Under the pieces are notes generated by a model that did not search any database, had not been told where the DNA came from, and saw only the letters and a program-made list of their open reading frames with translations. Of a stretch of 18,046 bases of DNA, positions 7,151 through 14,366 are shown piece after piece (the first letter of the stretch is position 1; each line of letters begins with the position of its first letter). The stretch is from positions 1 to 18,046 of the forward strand of contig DATCIR010000317.1 of NCBI GenBank assembly GCA_036507695.1. The letters are read 5' to 3'. Origin of the DNA: JAKEGK01 sp036507695 (GTDB lineage: Bacteria; Pseudomonadota; Gammaproteobacteria; SZUA-152). The position numbers and the translations under genes were made by a program.

Positions 7151-7419
7151 CCGCGCCCGCTGACCGCGCCCGGCCGGGCAACATGACTAACGAAATAAAC
7201 ACCTTGCGGGAAAAACTATTTCGAGGGATAAAAAAATACTCAACCCGGAAGGCGGCCAATAACTTTAATCCTAAAGTTTCACAAAACTATCACGAAAACC
7301 GCCGCGCAAGCCGTTACCCATGACGCGCACACCGATTCCAGTTCCGCCTTCACGGCGCAGGTCACCAAGCCCAAATCAACCGAGGGAGCGGCGCGCACGC
7401 CGCTCGCCGGTATTAACAA
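7151..7419. other. Gene-poor spacer between two DUF11 tails
   Basis: About 270 bp with no recognised gene. A plus-strand frame from ATG 7183 to TGA 7323 would encode 46 residues (begins MTNEINTLREKLFRGIKKYS), but it has no convincing RBS or family. Another plus frame stays open into the antisense of the DUF11 gene. Near its right end lies a perfect hairpin, listed separately. Confidence 0.3.
7386..7405 (-). terminator. GC-rich hairpin after the DUF11 gene
   Basis: GAGCGGCG (7386-7393) pairs with CGCCGCTC (7398-7405) across a 4-nt loop. It is 14 bp past the DUF11 stop codon on the minus strand. It is not followed by a real T-run, so termination is plausible but not certain. Confidence 0.4.
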
Positions 7420-8850
7420 CTACCGCACCCTTACCGTTACTCTGGCGCTGTTGTTACCGGTATTGCTGTCCTGGGTGCTGCTGCTCGCGCGCACCGTATT
7501 GGAATAACTGCCGCGCAGCAATGGCCTCACCACGATTGTCATGCTTGCGTTGCCGCCACTCATCAAAGTTTCAAAACTGCAATACACTGTGCGGCCGGAC
7601 ACTCCGCAAGTCCCCTGGTTGCTGTTTACCGACACAACGCTAAAACCAAACGGTAGAGTATCGTACACCAGGACACTGCCGGCGCTATCGGGGCCGCTGT
7701 TGCTGATGTTAATGCTATAGGTCAGGTTACTCAGGCGTTTAACCGGATTCGGGCCCGCTGTCATCGTGACCCCAAGATCCGCGATCATGGGCGGTGCGTT
7801 CACCACAACGCTGGATGCCGCGTTGTTGTTCTCAACGTTTGCCTCGGTGTCGACACCATTAACGCTGACGCTATTGACCAGCGTGCCGGCCGCATTTAGC
7901 GTCACCGTAATCTGCACCATCGCGCTGCCGCCGCCGGCAAGATCACCCAAGGCGCAGGAAATTACCGCCGTGCCGTTACACGAACCCTGGCTGGGCGTGA
8001 CGGAAACCATGTCAACATCCGGCGGTAAAGTATCGCTGAAATTCACGCTCGACGCCGTCTGTGCGCCATTGTTGCGCACGGTAGCGGTATAGGTCAGCGG
8101 CGAATTTTGCGTGGCCGGATTGGGCGCGGCGGTCAACTCCACGGCGAGATCGACGCCCTCCACGCTAGGCAACACAATCGTGCCTTCGAGGTGGACGGCA
8201 AAGGTGTTGTGAAATTGGCCATCCAGGGTATCATTAACCAAGCGCACATACTCCAGCACATAGCGGTCGCCATCAATACCGGGAGCGCCCGCCGGAGTCA
8301 TCGTCCATTTGGTGACACCCGGACAAAAGGTGCTGGGATAACCGGCGACGGCGCACGCGCTAGAGGAAGTACCCAAAATCGAGCTGAGCCCGAAACCGCC
8401 GGATTTGTTCCAGGCGCCCAGCACGGTTTTACCCGCGCAACTGCTGGAACTTGAACACGACTGGTCATCGAACTTGTTGGCGGAAGCATCATTTAAATCG
8501 GAAAAATACGGCGTAGTAAACATCGATCCCGGCGCTTCCACGGTGTCGATACGGACAAAGTTCGCCAGCTCACCCGGCTCTGGGCTTAAACCCCGCGCCT
8601 GGCTCTTGCCGATGACAATGCCGCCGTCGGTTCCCGGCTGTAAGTTATAGTACGCTGTAAAATTAACGCCGCTCACTCTGACTGTAAAACACGAACCCGT
8701 TTGGCAAGCCGGCGACGACGCGTCATTGACACCGGGGTCGATAGTAAGCAAAGTGCCGGCCGGTAACGGCGTAGCCGCGGCTGGAAAAACCGCCGCTGAA
8801 AGTAAAAGTAGTGTTGCGGATAACGACATGATGTGACGGGTAATACCCAT
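7420..8850 (-). CDS. Secreted protein with two DUF11 repeats
   Basis: A 476-residue exported protein. Residues 1-27 are a signal peptide (LLLLSAAVFPAAA). Residues ~30-230 form an N-terminal domain I cannot name, with cysteine pairs near 49/54, 132/138 and 166/176 that could form disulfides. Two tandem DUF11 beta-sandwich repeats follow at about 233-350 and 357-476. Each has the VDLAV/ADLGV start, APNPA/GPNPV, LTYTATVRNNG-type strand, DTLPPDV and ENNNAASSVVV or NTGNNSARVTV ending. An earlier in-frame ATG exists at 8895, but the start at 8850 has AGGAGG at a good distance and begins the signal peptide. There is no LPXTG, PEP-CTERM or membrane anchor. Such proteins are usually surface or extracellular; its function is unknown. 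Confidence 0.85.
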   Translation of the reverse strand: MGITRHIMSLSATLLLLSAAVFPAAATPLPAGTLLTIDPGVNDASSPACQTGSCFTVRVSGVNFTAYYNLQPGTDGGIVIGKSQARGLSPEPGELANFVRIDTVEAPGSMFTTPYFSDLNDASANKFDDQSCSSSSSCAGKTVLGAWNKSGGFGLSSILGTSSSACAVAGYPSTFCPGVTKWTMTPAGAPGIDGDRYVLEYVRLVNDTLDGQFHNTFAVHLEGTIVLPSVEGVDLAVELTAAPNPATQNSPLTYTATVRNNGAQTASSVNFSDTLPPDVDMVSVTPSQGSCNGTAVISCALGDLAGGGSAMVQITVTLNAAGTLVNSVSVNGVDTEANVENNNAASSVVVNAPPMIADLGVTMTAGPNPVKRLSNLTYSINISNSGPDSAGSVLVYDTLPFGFSVVSVNSNQGTCGVSGRTVYCSFETLMSGGNASMTIVVRPLLRGSYSNTVRASSSTQDSNTGNNSARVTVRVR

Positions 8851-9479
8851 GGTGTATTTCCTCCTGTTTATGGTTAATCCGTCCCCTGGTAACAAACGGG
8901 TAATGGCGCTGCGTTGAGTTGTTTGTGAAAAGCATTGCTGCTAAGGCCAAGAACATTTGAAACAGCAATTTATTCCTTGCCTGAAGAAAATCTTTAATCG
9001 TCATTCACGAGATCGCAACGACGTCGAATTCGATTATGATGAAGAAATATCGCGGAAGTATCACAGGCGCGGTTTTAGCCGGATAACTCAGGAAGGATTC
9101 CGGAGAATCTATATTGAATATCGGCTAAACACTTAGCCGGGATGCAATGCGGAACCTGGCAGTTTGAAATGAAATTAACGCCGCTTTGATTAAGCACCAT
9201 TCCGAGCAACCGAATGGCACTAACATAAATTCCCGCTCCCTTCAGAGGATGTCGTAAAACTCATGCGCAGGTTGGGCTGAGGTACGAAGCCCAACAGAAA
9301 CCGTGTGGAAATCAAAGTATGTTGGGGTTCGTACCTCACCGCCAACCTACAGAAAAACGGCTTTTGCGGCACCCTCTTCACGGAGAGGGATTTAGTCAAT
9401 AAGTAAGTTTCATTCAGGTTAGGGAGGATTTCATCCCCGCTGCACACGCGAAAATGAATCGCAGCCAAGTAATTTCGCT
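8851..9479. other. Intergenic region: repeat element and small hairpins
   Basis: About 630 bp with no supportable gene. It holds the presumed DUF11 promoter, a short perfect hairpin CGGCTAA-ACAC-TTAGCCG (9122-9139) and the palindromic repeat at 9245-9376. Open frames across the repeat only reflect its palindromic structure. Confidence 0.5.
9245..9376. repeat. Palindromic intergenic repeat (GTAGGTTGGGCTGAGG type)
   Basis: The left arm GCAGGTTGGGCTGAGGTACG then AAGCCCAACA (9267-9296) is mirrored by TGTTGGGGTTCGTACCTCAC then CGCCAACCTAC (9320-9350). Outer flanks are also imperfectly mirrored: GAGGATGTCGTAAAAC on the left and, reversed, GAGGGTGCCGCAAAAG from the right end (9361-9376). This repeat type is widespread in proteobacterial intergenic regions and folds into one long stem. 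It has no coding capacity. Confidence 0.7.
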
Positions 9480-10556
9480 TTACAAAGTATCACTCAACTT
9501 CGGTAACGGACCCCACAGGGATTCAAGAAATTCCTTGAGGTCTGATTTTTCCCGATTGCTGAGTTTCAACGGCTTGATGCGCGCATCCTGGTTTTCCACC
9601 TTGTCGCCGCCACGGTTGTAATGATCGATAACATCATCCAGAGTTTCATAGCGCCCATCGTGCATGTACGGCGCGGTATCGGTGATGTTGCGCAAGGTCG
9701 GCGTCTTGAATTTTTTCCAGTCGGCTTTGTCCTTGGTGACTAGATAACGGCCCGGATCATCATTGACTTTTTCGGGGTTGTCGATCTTCATGCGTTTGGC
9801 ATCGAACACCAGAATCATTTGAAACTCGGGCTTATCAAACTCCTTATTGCGCTTGAGACCGGTGTTGTGAAAACCGGAGTCGGTGAAGTTGGGCCCGTTA
9901 TGGCAAGCGATGCAGCCGGCTTTGCCTTTAAAAAGCTCCATGCCGCGCACCGCCGATTCGCTCATGGCCAACATGTTTCCCTTCATGTAACGGTCGAAAT
10001 CGCTGTCACCCGTTACCAGAAAGTGCCGTTGCCACACCGCCATCGCGCGGCCGTAATCATCGGGATTCGGTTTGCTGTTATACGCCGCCTGGAACATGGC
10101 GGCCATCTTGGGATCGTCATTGAGAATTTGCATTAATTTCTCCATGTTCTGTCCCTTGTGCACCGGATTGGTCGTGGAACCAATCGCCTGTTTTTCCAGA
10201 TTCGGCGCGCGGCCGTCCCAGATCAAGGCCATGTTGTAACCGACATTGATTAAGGTAGGCGCACTGCGGCGCTCGACAAAACCTTCGTTGGCGATGGAAA
10301 ACGCCGACGGTAAGGTCCAACCGACGTCCGGCAAATGGCAACTGGAACAATTCAAATTACCGTTACCGGAGATACGGTTATCGAAAAACAAGGCCTGACC
10401 CAGCGCCATGCGCGCGGCGGTTGGCGCGTTGTCGGGGTTAGCGGGCACCGGCGGCAGCGGGCCGATTTCCGGCACACTCGCCATGACCATGCTTGATGCC
10501 ATCATTACGGCAATGACCGCCGCGTTGCATACCGTTCGAAAATGCTTCGTATTCAT
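9480..10556 (-). CDS. Di-haem cytochrome c peroxidase / MauG family protein
   Basis: A 358-residue periplasmic di-haem protein. Residues 1-27 look like a signal peptide (AAVIAVMMASSMVMA). It has two c-type haem sites: CSSCH (70-74) and CIACH (215-219). Family hallmarks are also present: LGQALFFDNRISGNGNLNCSSC, SAPTLINVGYN with WDGRAPNLEKQ, GMELFKGKAGC, and KTPTLRNITDTAPYMHDGRY (285-303), including the conserved Met-His-Asp. It should reduce hydrogen peroxide or oxidise a protein substrate in the manner of MauG. The start at 10556 is chosen over an upstream in-frame start because GAGGGG lies just before it and the signal peptide begins there. It is the last gene of a four-gene minus-strand cluster, 29 bp after the membrane protein. 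Confidence 0.92.
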   Translation of the reverse strand: MNTKHFRTVCNAAVIAVMMASSMVMASVPEIGPLPPVPANPDNAPTAARMALGQALFFDNRISGNGNLNCSSCHLPDVGWTLPSAFSIANEGFVERRSAPTLINVGYNMALIWDGRAPNLEKQAIGSTTNPVHKGQNMEKLMQILNDDPKMAAMFQAAYNSKPNPDDYGRAMAVWQRHFLVTGDSDFDRYMKGNMLAMSESAVRGMELFKGKAGCIACHNGPNFTDSGFHNTGLKRNKEFDKPEFQMILVFDAKRMKIDNPEKVNDDPGRYLVTKDKADWKKFKTPTLRNITDTAPYMHDGRYETLDDVIDHYNRGGDKVENQDARIKPLKLSNREKSDLKEFLESLWGPLPKLSDTL

Positions 10557-10585
10557 GTGATCCCCTCTTGGATTGGAATTGACGG

Positions 10586-10996
10586 TTAACCGAACCAGCG
10601 CAAGAACGCCGCCGCGGATAATGCGGTGATACCCAGCGCGCACAGGCCTGGCCATATCCAACACTGCGATTGCCCGCGCCATTGTGGCGCCGCCAACAGA
10701 TAAAACAAGCTTAGTGAAAATCCAGCGGCGGCGCAGGCCACCTTGATATAAAGCGCAATCAATGCAAGCCCGGTGACTTCAGGCAACTCGCCGCGTGACA
10801 AATAGGTGGTAAGTCCGAAACCCACGCCGCTCATCGCCTGTACTAGCCATCCGGATACCGTGAGCCACGCGAGCAGCTCGGGAGCTCCGCGCTGCTCGCG
10901 CACCCACAGCCAGGCGGCCGCGGGACTGCCGGCGACCGCGACAGCCCCGAAGTTATGCGCCACCTGTACTAACGCGTAGGCATAATCCACAGCCAC
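10586..10996 (-). CDS. Small four-helix integral membrane protein, unknown function
   Basis: A 136-residue protein with four predicted membrane segments at about residues 9-28, 38-62, 74-104 and 113-134. A histidine lies early in the first helix (VQVAHNFGAVAVAG), and no CxxCH or other cofactor motif is seen. It starts with GTG at 10996, five bp after the stop of the upstream gene (a second GTG lies six bp further on), so it is clearly in the same transcript. The next gene is the di-haem peroxidase. I do not recognise the family. A haem-binding or electron-carrying role feeding the peroxidase is possible but unsupported by motif. Confidence 0.75.
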   Translation of the reverse strand: MAVDYAYALVQVAHNFGAVAVAGSPAAAWLWVREQRGAPELLAWLTVSGWLVQAMSGVGFGLTTYLSRGELPEVTGLALIALYIKVACAAAGFSLSLFYLLAAPQWRGQSQCWIWPGLCALGITALSAAAFLRWFG

Positions 10997-11001
10997 GCGT
11001 G

Positions 11002-11367
11002 TTACTCAACTTTAACGAATACGCTTTTCTCCGGTCCGGTTGGCGCATGCGCTTTGTCCACAATTTTCACGATAATGGCGTGCTTGCCGGGCGCCATCTT
11101 CGGCAATGTGTACATGCCTTTCAGATCGCGAACCGGGCCGCCGCGATCGCCGTCAACCCATACGTGAAAATGATCGTCACCCTCGCCCAACTTGATTTCG
11201 TATTCCAGTTTGTTCTCGCCGCTGGCGGATAACGTGGCGCCGTCCTTGGGAGCTTTGATCATAACGCCGCCCATATCGCCGGCGAAGGCCGGCATTGCAA
11301 TGACTGCCCCAGCCAGGACAATGATGGACGCATAGCCGCGCAGATAGTGTTTGTTTGTTTGAAACAT
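11002..11367 (-). CDS. Small exported beta-sandwich protein with HxH motif
   Basis: A 121-residue exported protein. Residues 1-29 are a signal peptide (ASIIVLAGAVIAMPAFAG). The mature part looks like one small Ig-like or cupredoxin-like beta domain: MIKAPKDGATLSASGENKLEYE, DDHFHVWVDGD with H66 and H68, LPKMAPGKHAIIVKIVDKAH with H96 and H107, and a final KSVFVKVE strand. The four histidines in matching places suggest metal binding, an inference from pattern only. It resembles DUF4399-like domains but I cannot assign it firmly. AAGGAG lies 8 nt before the ATG at 11367, which is preferred to an in-frame upstream codon. It is followed within 5 bp by the membrane protein. Confidence 0.8.
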   Translation of the reverse strand: MFQTNKHYLRGYASIIVLAGAVIAMPAFAGDMGGVMIKAPKDGATLSASGENKLEYEIKLGEGDDHFHVWVDGDRGGPVRDLKGMYTLPKMAPGKHAIIVKIVDKAHAPTGPEKSVFVKVE

Positions 11368-11463
11368 GAAGATACTCCTTCTGTAGTATGAATGTGAGGT
11401 TTTTATAAACCGCAGTCTTCGCAGATTATTCGTTAATTTATAATCGTAGAGCTGCGTAATCAC

Positions 11464-11503
11464 CCGCCGCTCGTTTTGCAACTAAAGGCTCAACGAGCGG
11501 CGG
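11464..11503 (-). terminator. Perfect 12-bp hairpin between EF-hand-like and HxH genes
   Basis: CCGCCGCTCGTT (11464-11475) pairs perfectly with AACGAGCGGCGG (11492-11503) across a 16-nt loop. It is 10 bp past the stop of the EF-hand-like gene on the minus strand. There is no T-run, so it may attenuate or process the transcript rather than end it. It separates gene 1 from genes 2-4 of the cluster. Confidence 0.5.
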
Positions 11504-11513
11504 ATTGATATCT

Positions 11514-12179
11514 TTACGGATTGATATAGAACTGGGCTTTTGCGATATTCGACACAATGCCAAGCGCCTTCAGGTCCTTTTTGTTACAAATGCCATCGCC
11601 ATTGGCGTCTGCCACCACGCTGGGCGCATCGTTATAGATGCCGTCACCGTTCAAATCATCGGCCATTGCCACATAAATAGTGCTCTCCGTATTCACACCG
11701 AAGTTGGGCGCACCGACCAGCCAGGTGTCCCACAGCTCGATTTCAGTCTCGGTCACATTGGTAACACCGGTGAGATTGAACAGATTGGCGATGTTCTGGC
11801 ACGACATCGCACCGCCAGCAGTAGTGGAAAGCAATACGATCAAGCCGGGAAGCTTTTCATCGGCGCCGGTGGAAAAAGTACCGGGGAAAGGCGCAACGTT
11901 GTTATGCCCCGCGGGCCCGGTCAACTGAAAGCCGTTGAAACCGGTTTTCTCCAGCGTGGTATCAAACACGATGGCAAGATCGACAAACCAGCCCCGGCCG
12001 CCAATACCCACGCGATCGCCTTTAACCGGCGCAAACATGGTCACTTGTACGCTTGGTTCATCTTTCTTTTTCGCGTCCGTTCCATAATCGCCGGCCTGTG
12101 CACTTATCGATACCGCGGTCCCGGCTGCGAGCAGCATTGCCGCGGCAAGACGCGCGCGGCTGTTCAGTGATTTTGACAT
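11514..12179 (-). CDS. Exported protein with EF-hand-like calcium loops, unknown function
   Basis: A 221-residue exported protein. Residues 1-29 are a signal peptide (LAAAMLLAAGTAVSISAQA). The body starts with VQVTMFAPVKGDRVGIGGRG and WFVDLAIVFD, then FQLTGPAGHNNVAPFPGTFS, a conserved-looking region of unknown fold. Two calcium-loop patterns near the C-terminus read DLNGDGIYND (175-184) and DANGDGICNKKDL (191-203), like dockerin or EF-hand loops. Two cysteines (C127, C198) are present. AGGAGAG precedes the ATG at 12179. It leads the cluster that continues with the HxH protein, membrane protein and di-haem peroxidase. I do not know its function; binding of calcium is the only property supported by motif. 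Confidence 0.8.
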   Translation of the reverse strand: MSKSLNSRARLAAAMLLAAGTAVSISAQAGDYGTDAKKKDEPSVQVTMFAPVKGDRVGIGGRGWFVDLAIVFDTTLEKTGFNGFQLTGPAGHNNVAPFPGTFSTGADEKLPGLIVLLSTTAGGAMSCQNIANLFNLTGVTNVTETEIELWDTWLVGAPNFGVNTESTIYVAMADDLNGDGIYNDAPSVVADANGDGICNKKDLKALGIVSNIAKAQFYINP

Positions 12180-12699
12180 GACGTTCTCTCCTGTTAGAAA
12201 TTTTTGGTGGGCAGTCATTAATTGGGCCAGCGAATAAGAAACCTACCCCCCCGGCGCCAAAATACGACTGCGGACAATTGAACAAACAACCAGCCGGGGT
12301 AAATATTCCAGGGAATGAAAAATATTATTTTGAGGATTTAAGCGCTGCGGCGCAGCTCCGTCACACAACCGGACCGCGGTGCGTCAGGAATGCTTAAGTG
12401 CTTGATTAGATGATGCGTCTTGCGCGGCGATAGCGCACGGCTATTAACTGCGGGCGTTCAGGTTTCATGCAATAGAGCGAGGAGGCAGGGGGGTGAAAAG
12501 CAGCGTATACATATTTATGGAGTTATAAGAGTTATAGCTAGTCAGAACGTTGACGCGCCGGGTGGATACGCCGCACATCCGGTTCCTGTCCGAGGTGATA
12601 CCGGTATGGCGACATGCATACCTTATTCATTGTCATTTCAGAATCGGTGAGGTATGCAGCACCCAACCCCGGTCATTTAAATTTGAGCACGGAACGGAA
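12180..12699. other. Intergenic region upstream of the exported-protein cluster
   Basis: About 520 bp with no supportable gene on either strand. It should carry the promoter of the 12179-9480 cluster. AT-rich sequence at 12300-12345 is a possible place, but no clean -35/-10 pair stands out. No toxin gene is found next to the antitoxin-like gene on this side. Confidence 0.4.
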
Positions 12700-12963
12700 T
12701 CACGTTGTCCTGCTTCCGCCGCTGAATGTAATAGTTATTTTACGCATCAACGCCAGCGCTTTACGCTTAATCTCTTGCGCCAACACAAACTGAGCAGTCT
12801 TATCATCCAGTTGCCGCACGTGCCGGTAAGCCTCGGCCAGCCAATCCTGCGCCATTTCCGCATCCGAGGGCGCGTCAAGACTTAATAAGAAAGCCCGGGC
12901 CAGACTGACGCCTTCTTCCTCAGACGATTGATGCTTTTCCTTCACCGTTTTATCGAGTTTCAT
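12700..12963 (-). CDS. Addiction-module component / RelB-like orphan antitoxin, divergent
   Basis: An 87-residue protein whose middle, LSLDAPSDAEMAQDWLAEAYRHVRQLD, resembles the putative addiction-module component family (Unstab_antitox): ...LLESLDAPSEAE...W..EA..R. Charged residues fill the N-terminus. The C-terminus (QEIKRKALALMRK then ITITFSGGSRTT) departs from the usual ending and may be altered. The start at 12963 has GGAGGT upstream and is preferred to an in-frame ATG at 12996. No RelE/ParE toxin is found on either side, so it is either an orphan antitoxin or a repurposed regulator. Confidence in the family is moderate; function is inferred. Confidence 0.55.
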   Translation of the reverse strand: MKLDKTVKEKHQSSEEEGVSLARAFLLSLDAPSDAEMAQDWLAEAYRHVRQLDDKTAQFVLAQEIKRKALALMRKITITFSGGSRTT

Positions 12964-13024
12964 TTGCGATACCTCCAATAGCGATCGTTTATTCAATACA
13001 ACCCAAAAATAGTCCTAACAACAT

Positions 13025-13159
13025 TTAACCCGTACTTTCTCCCTGCGGCGGCCAATCCGGAGCGGCTGGAATATCACGTAATACGCTGATTTCCTCATTT
13101 TTTAATAGCCTGTCCGGCCGGCTAACCTCATTGCGCCGTTTTAGTCCGCGCGCACGCAT
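13025..13159 (-). CDS. Hypothetical 44-residue protein
   Basis: An ATG at 13159 opens a short frame ending in TAA (13027-13025). The product has a very basic start (MRARGLKRRNE) and a protein-like second half (LLKNEEISVLRDIPAAPDWP). It lies 61 bp upstream of the antitoxin-like gene on the same strand. No family is recognised and the RBS is weak. It could also be the tail of a broken gene. Confidence 0.3.
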   Translation of the reverse strand: MRARGLKRRNEVSRPDRLLKNEEISVLRDIPAAPDWPPQGESTG

Positions 13160-13805
13160 CGGCCCATGTTATGTATACCACCGGGCATTGCTTGAAGCCT
13201 GGTTCCCAAACACCGTAACAGGCCGTTTTCGCATGCCGTTAGTGCATAAACATCACGCATTTCGCAATCTGCCATGAAGCCTGAAGATTTCATCGTGGCT
13301 AATAGGATTAAACACGACATTACTTTTTTTAATGTACTCAACCCCTTCCGGCATCAACGATGTATTCACTAAACTTCGATATTAAATCGCAGCGGAAACC
13401 CTTTGAATTCATTCCAAGTCCATTGATTTGAGCGGTAATACAGGCAGATATCCGGTTCGACAGCGATTTTAGAGGCTTGTATCCCTTCCCACATAATCAA
13501 GGAGCCTATATTTTTATTTAACGACAGGGCTTTTACTTTTCTTTAGCCTCAATCCACGACAATTTAGTCAACCGGGCGGAAATTTACCGCCGGTTGGCCG
13601 CAATCTGGACAAATTGGCCATAATCCGCGCCGGCGCAGGCCTGTGGACGATGCGTGGGGAGCACGTCTCTGGGACAAGGAAGAAAAAGAAGAGAGTTTCA
13701 GTAAACCCTTAGGTCAGCGGCCTACTTAATAACTTGGGATGTGTTTTAGCAGAACCGGCTTATTTTAGTGGTCATTGTTCTTGGTGCTAACCGGGTTTGC
13801 GCCGG
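13160..13805. other. Gene-poor region
   Basis: About 650 bp without a supportable gene. A 66-codon minus-strand frame (13141-13341) with a TTG start overlaps the small ORF above in another frame and lacks support. AACCGGGCGG...CCGCCGGTT near 13570-13596 forms a bulged hairpin that could end the yqhA-like transcript, though it lies about 210 bp past its stop. A plus-strand frame ending at about 13727 reads DDAWGARLWDKEEKEESFSK and may be a coding scrap. Confidence 0.35.
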
Positions 13806-14366
13806 CTACTCCGTTTCAAGATTCCGGTGCGCGTCGAGCAGCGTCTTGCTCATGATGCGGTCGGTTAAGGCGATTGCAATAGCGGAGAGGATGAAAGTGA
13901 TATGGATAATCACCTGCCACTTGATGGTGTGCTCGTTCAGCTGTCCGGCGTTGATGAAGGTCTTGAGCAGATGGATAGACGAGATACCGATCAGCGCCAT
14001 CGACAGCTTGATTTTCATGGTCGCGGCGTTAACGTGCGCCAGCCACTCCGGCTGGTCGGGATGCTCGCGCAGGTTGAGGCGCGACACGAAAGTCTCGTAG
14101 CCGCCGATGATCACCATGATCAGCAGATTGGCAATCATCACCACGTCGATCAGGCCGAGCACGATGAGCATAATCTCGGTTTCGCCGATTTTTTGGGCAT
14201 CATGCACCAGATGCCACAGCTCGCCGGCAAACAGATAGACATACACACCCTGCGCGACGATCAAACCCAGATAGAGCGGCGCCTGCAGCCAGCGGCTCCA
14301 GAAAATAATCTCGGCCAGGCCGCTCAGCGCGGTATTGCGGTATCTGCTCATCTTGGTTTCGTTCAT
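13806..14366 (-). CDS. yqhA: YqhA / UPF0114 family inner-membrane protein
   Basis: A 186-residue integral membrane protein of the TIGR00645/UPF0114 family. Four hydrophobic segments are seen at about 26-48 (LQAPLYLGLIVAQGVYVYLF), 64-90 (IMLIVLGLIDVVMIANLLIMVIIGG), 116-138 and 150-168. Family-conserved stretches include WSRWLQAPLYLGLI, IGGYETFVSRL and KLSMALIGISSIHLLKTFI. The usual length is about 165-190 residues, so it is intact. GAGG lies 7 nt before the ATG at 14366. The start overlaps the stop of the upstream RAYT gene by 4 bp (ATGA), which places it in the transposase transcript, probably by chance of insertion. The molecular function of the family is unknown. Confidence 0.9.
   Translation of the reverse strand: MNETKMSRYRNTALSGLAEIIFWSRWLQAPLYLGLIVAQGVYVYLFAGELWHLVHDAQKIGETEIMLIVLGLIDVVMIANLLIMVIIGGYETFVSRLNLREHPDQPEWLAHVNAATMKIKLSMALIGISSIHLLKTFINAGQLNEHTIKWQVIIHITFILSAIAIALTDRIMSKTLLDAHRNLETE

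Noticed and set aside
7183..7323. 46-codon plus-strand ORF beginning MTNEINTLREKLFRG
   Set aside because: No convincing RBS, no recognised family, and it sits in a gene-poor spacer among degenerate DUF11 sequence. Kept only as a note.
7320..7507. Plus-strand open frame running into the DUF11 gene
   Set aside because: Its second half is the antisense of the DUF11 3' end and there is no start context; best explained by GC-rich codon bias of the opposite strand.
9220..9468. 82-codon minus-strand frame
   Set aside because: It spans the palindromic repeat 9245-9376; the frame is a by-product of the repeat.
11502..11527. Direct repeat CGGATTGATAT x2 at the end of the EF-hand-like gene
   Set aside because: Two short copies overlapping the stop-codon region and hairpin; too short to assign meaning.
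13141..13341. Minus-strand 66-codon frame with several cysteines
   Set aside because: It needs a TTG start with a misplaced RBS, has no recognisable family and overlaps another short frame.
13567..13727. Plus-strand frame ending DDAWGARLWDKEEKEESFSK...
   Set aside because: Looks faintly like coding sequence but has no ATG, no RBS and no family; could be a scrap of a lost gene or chance.
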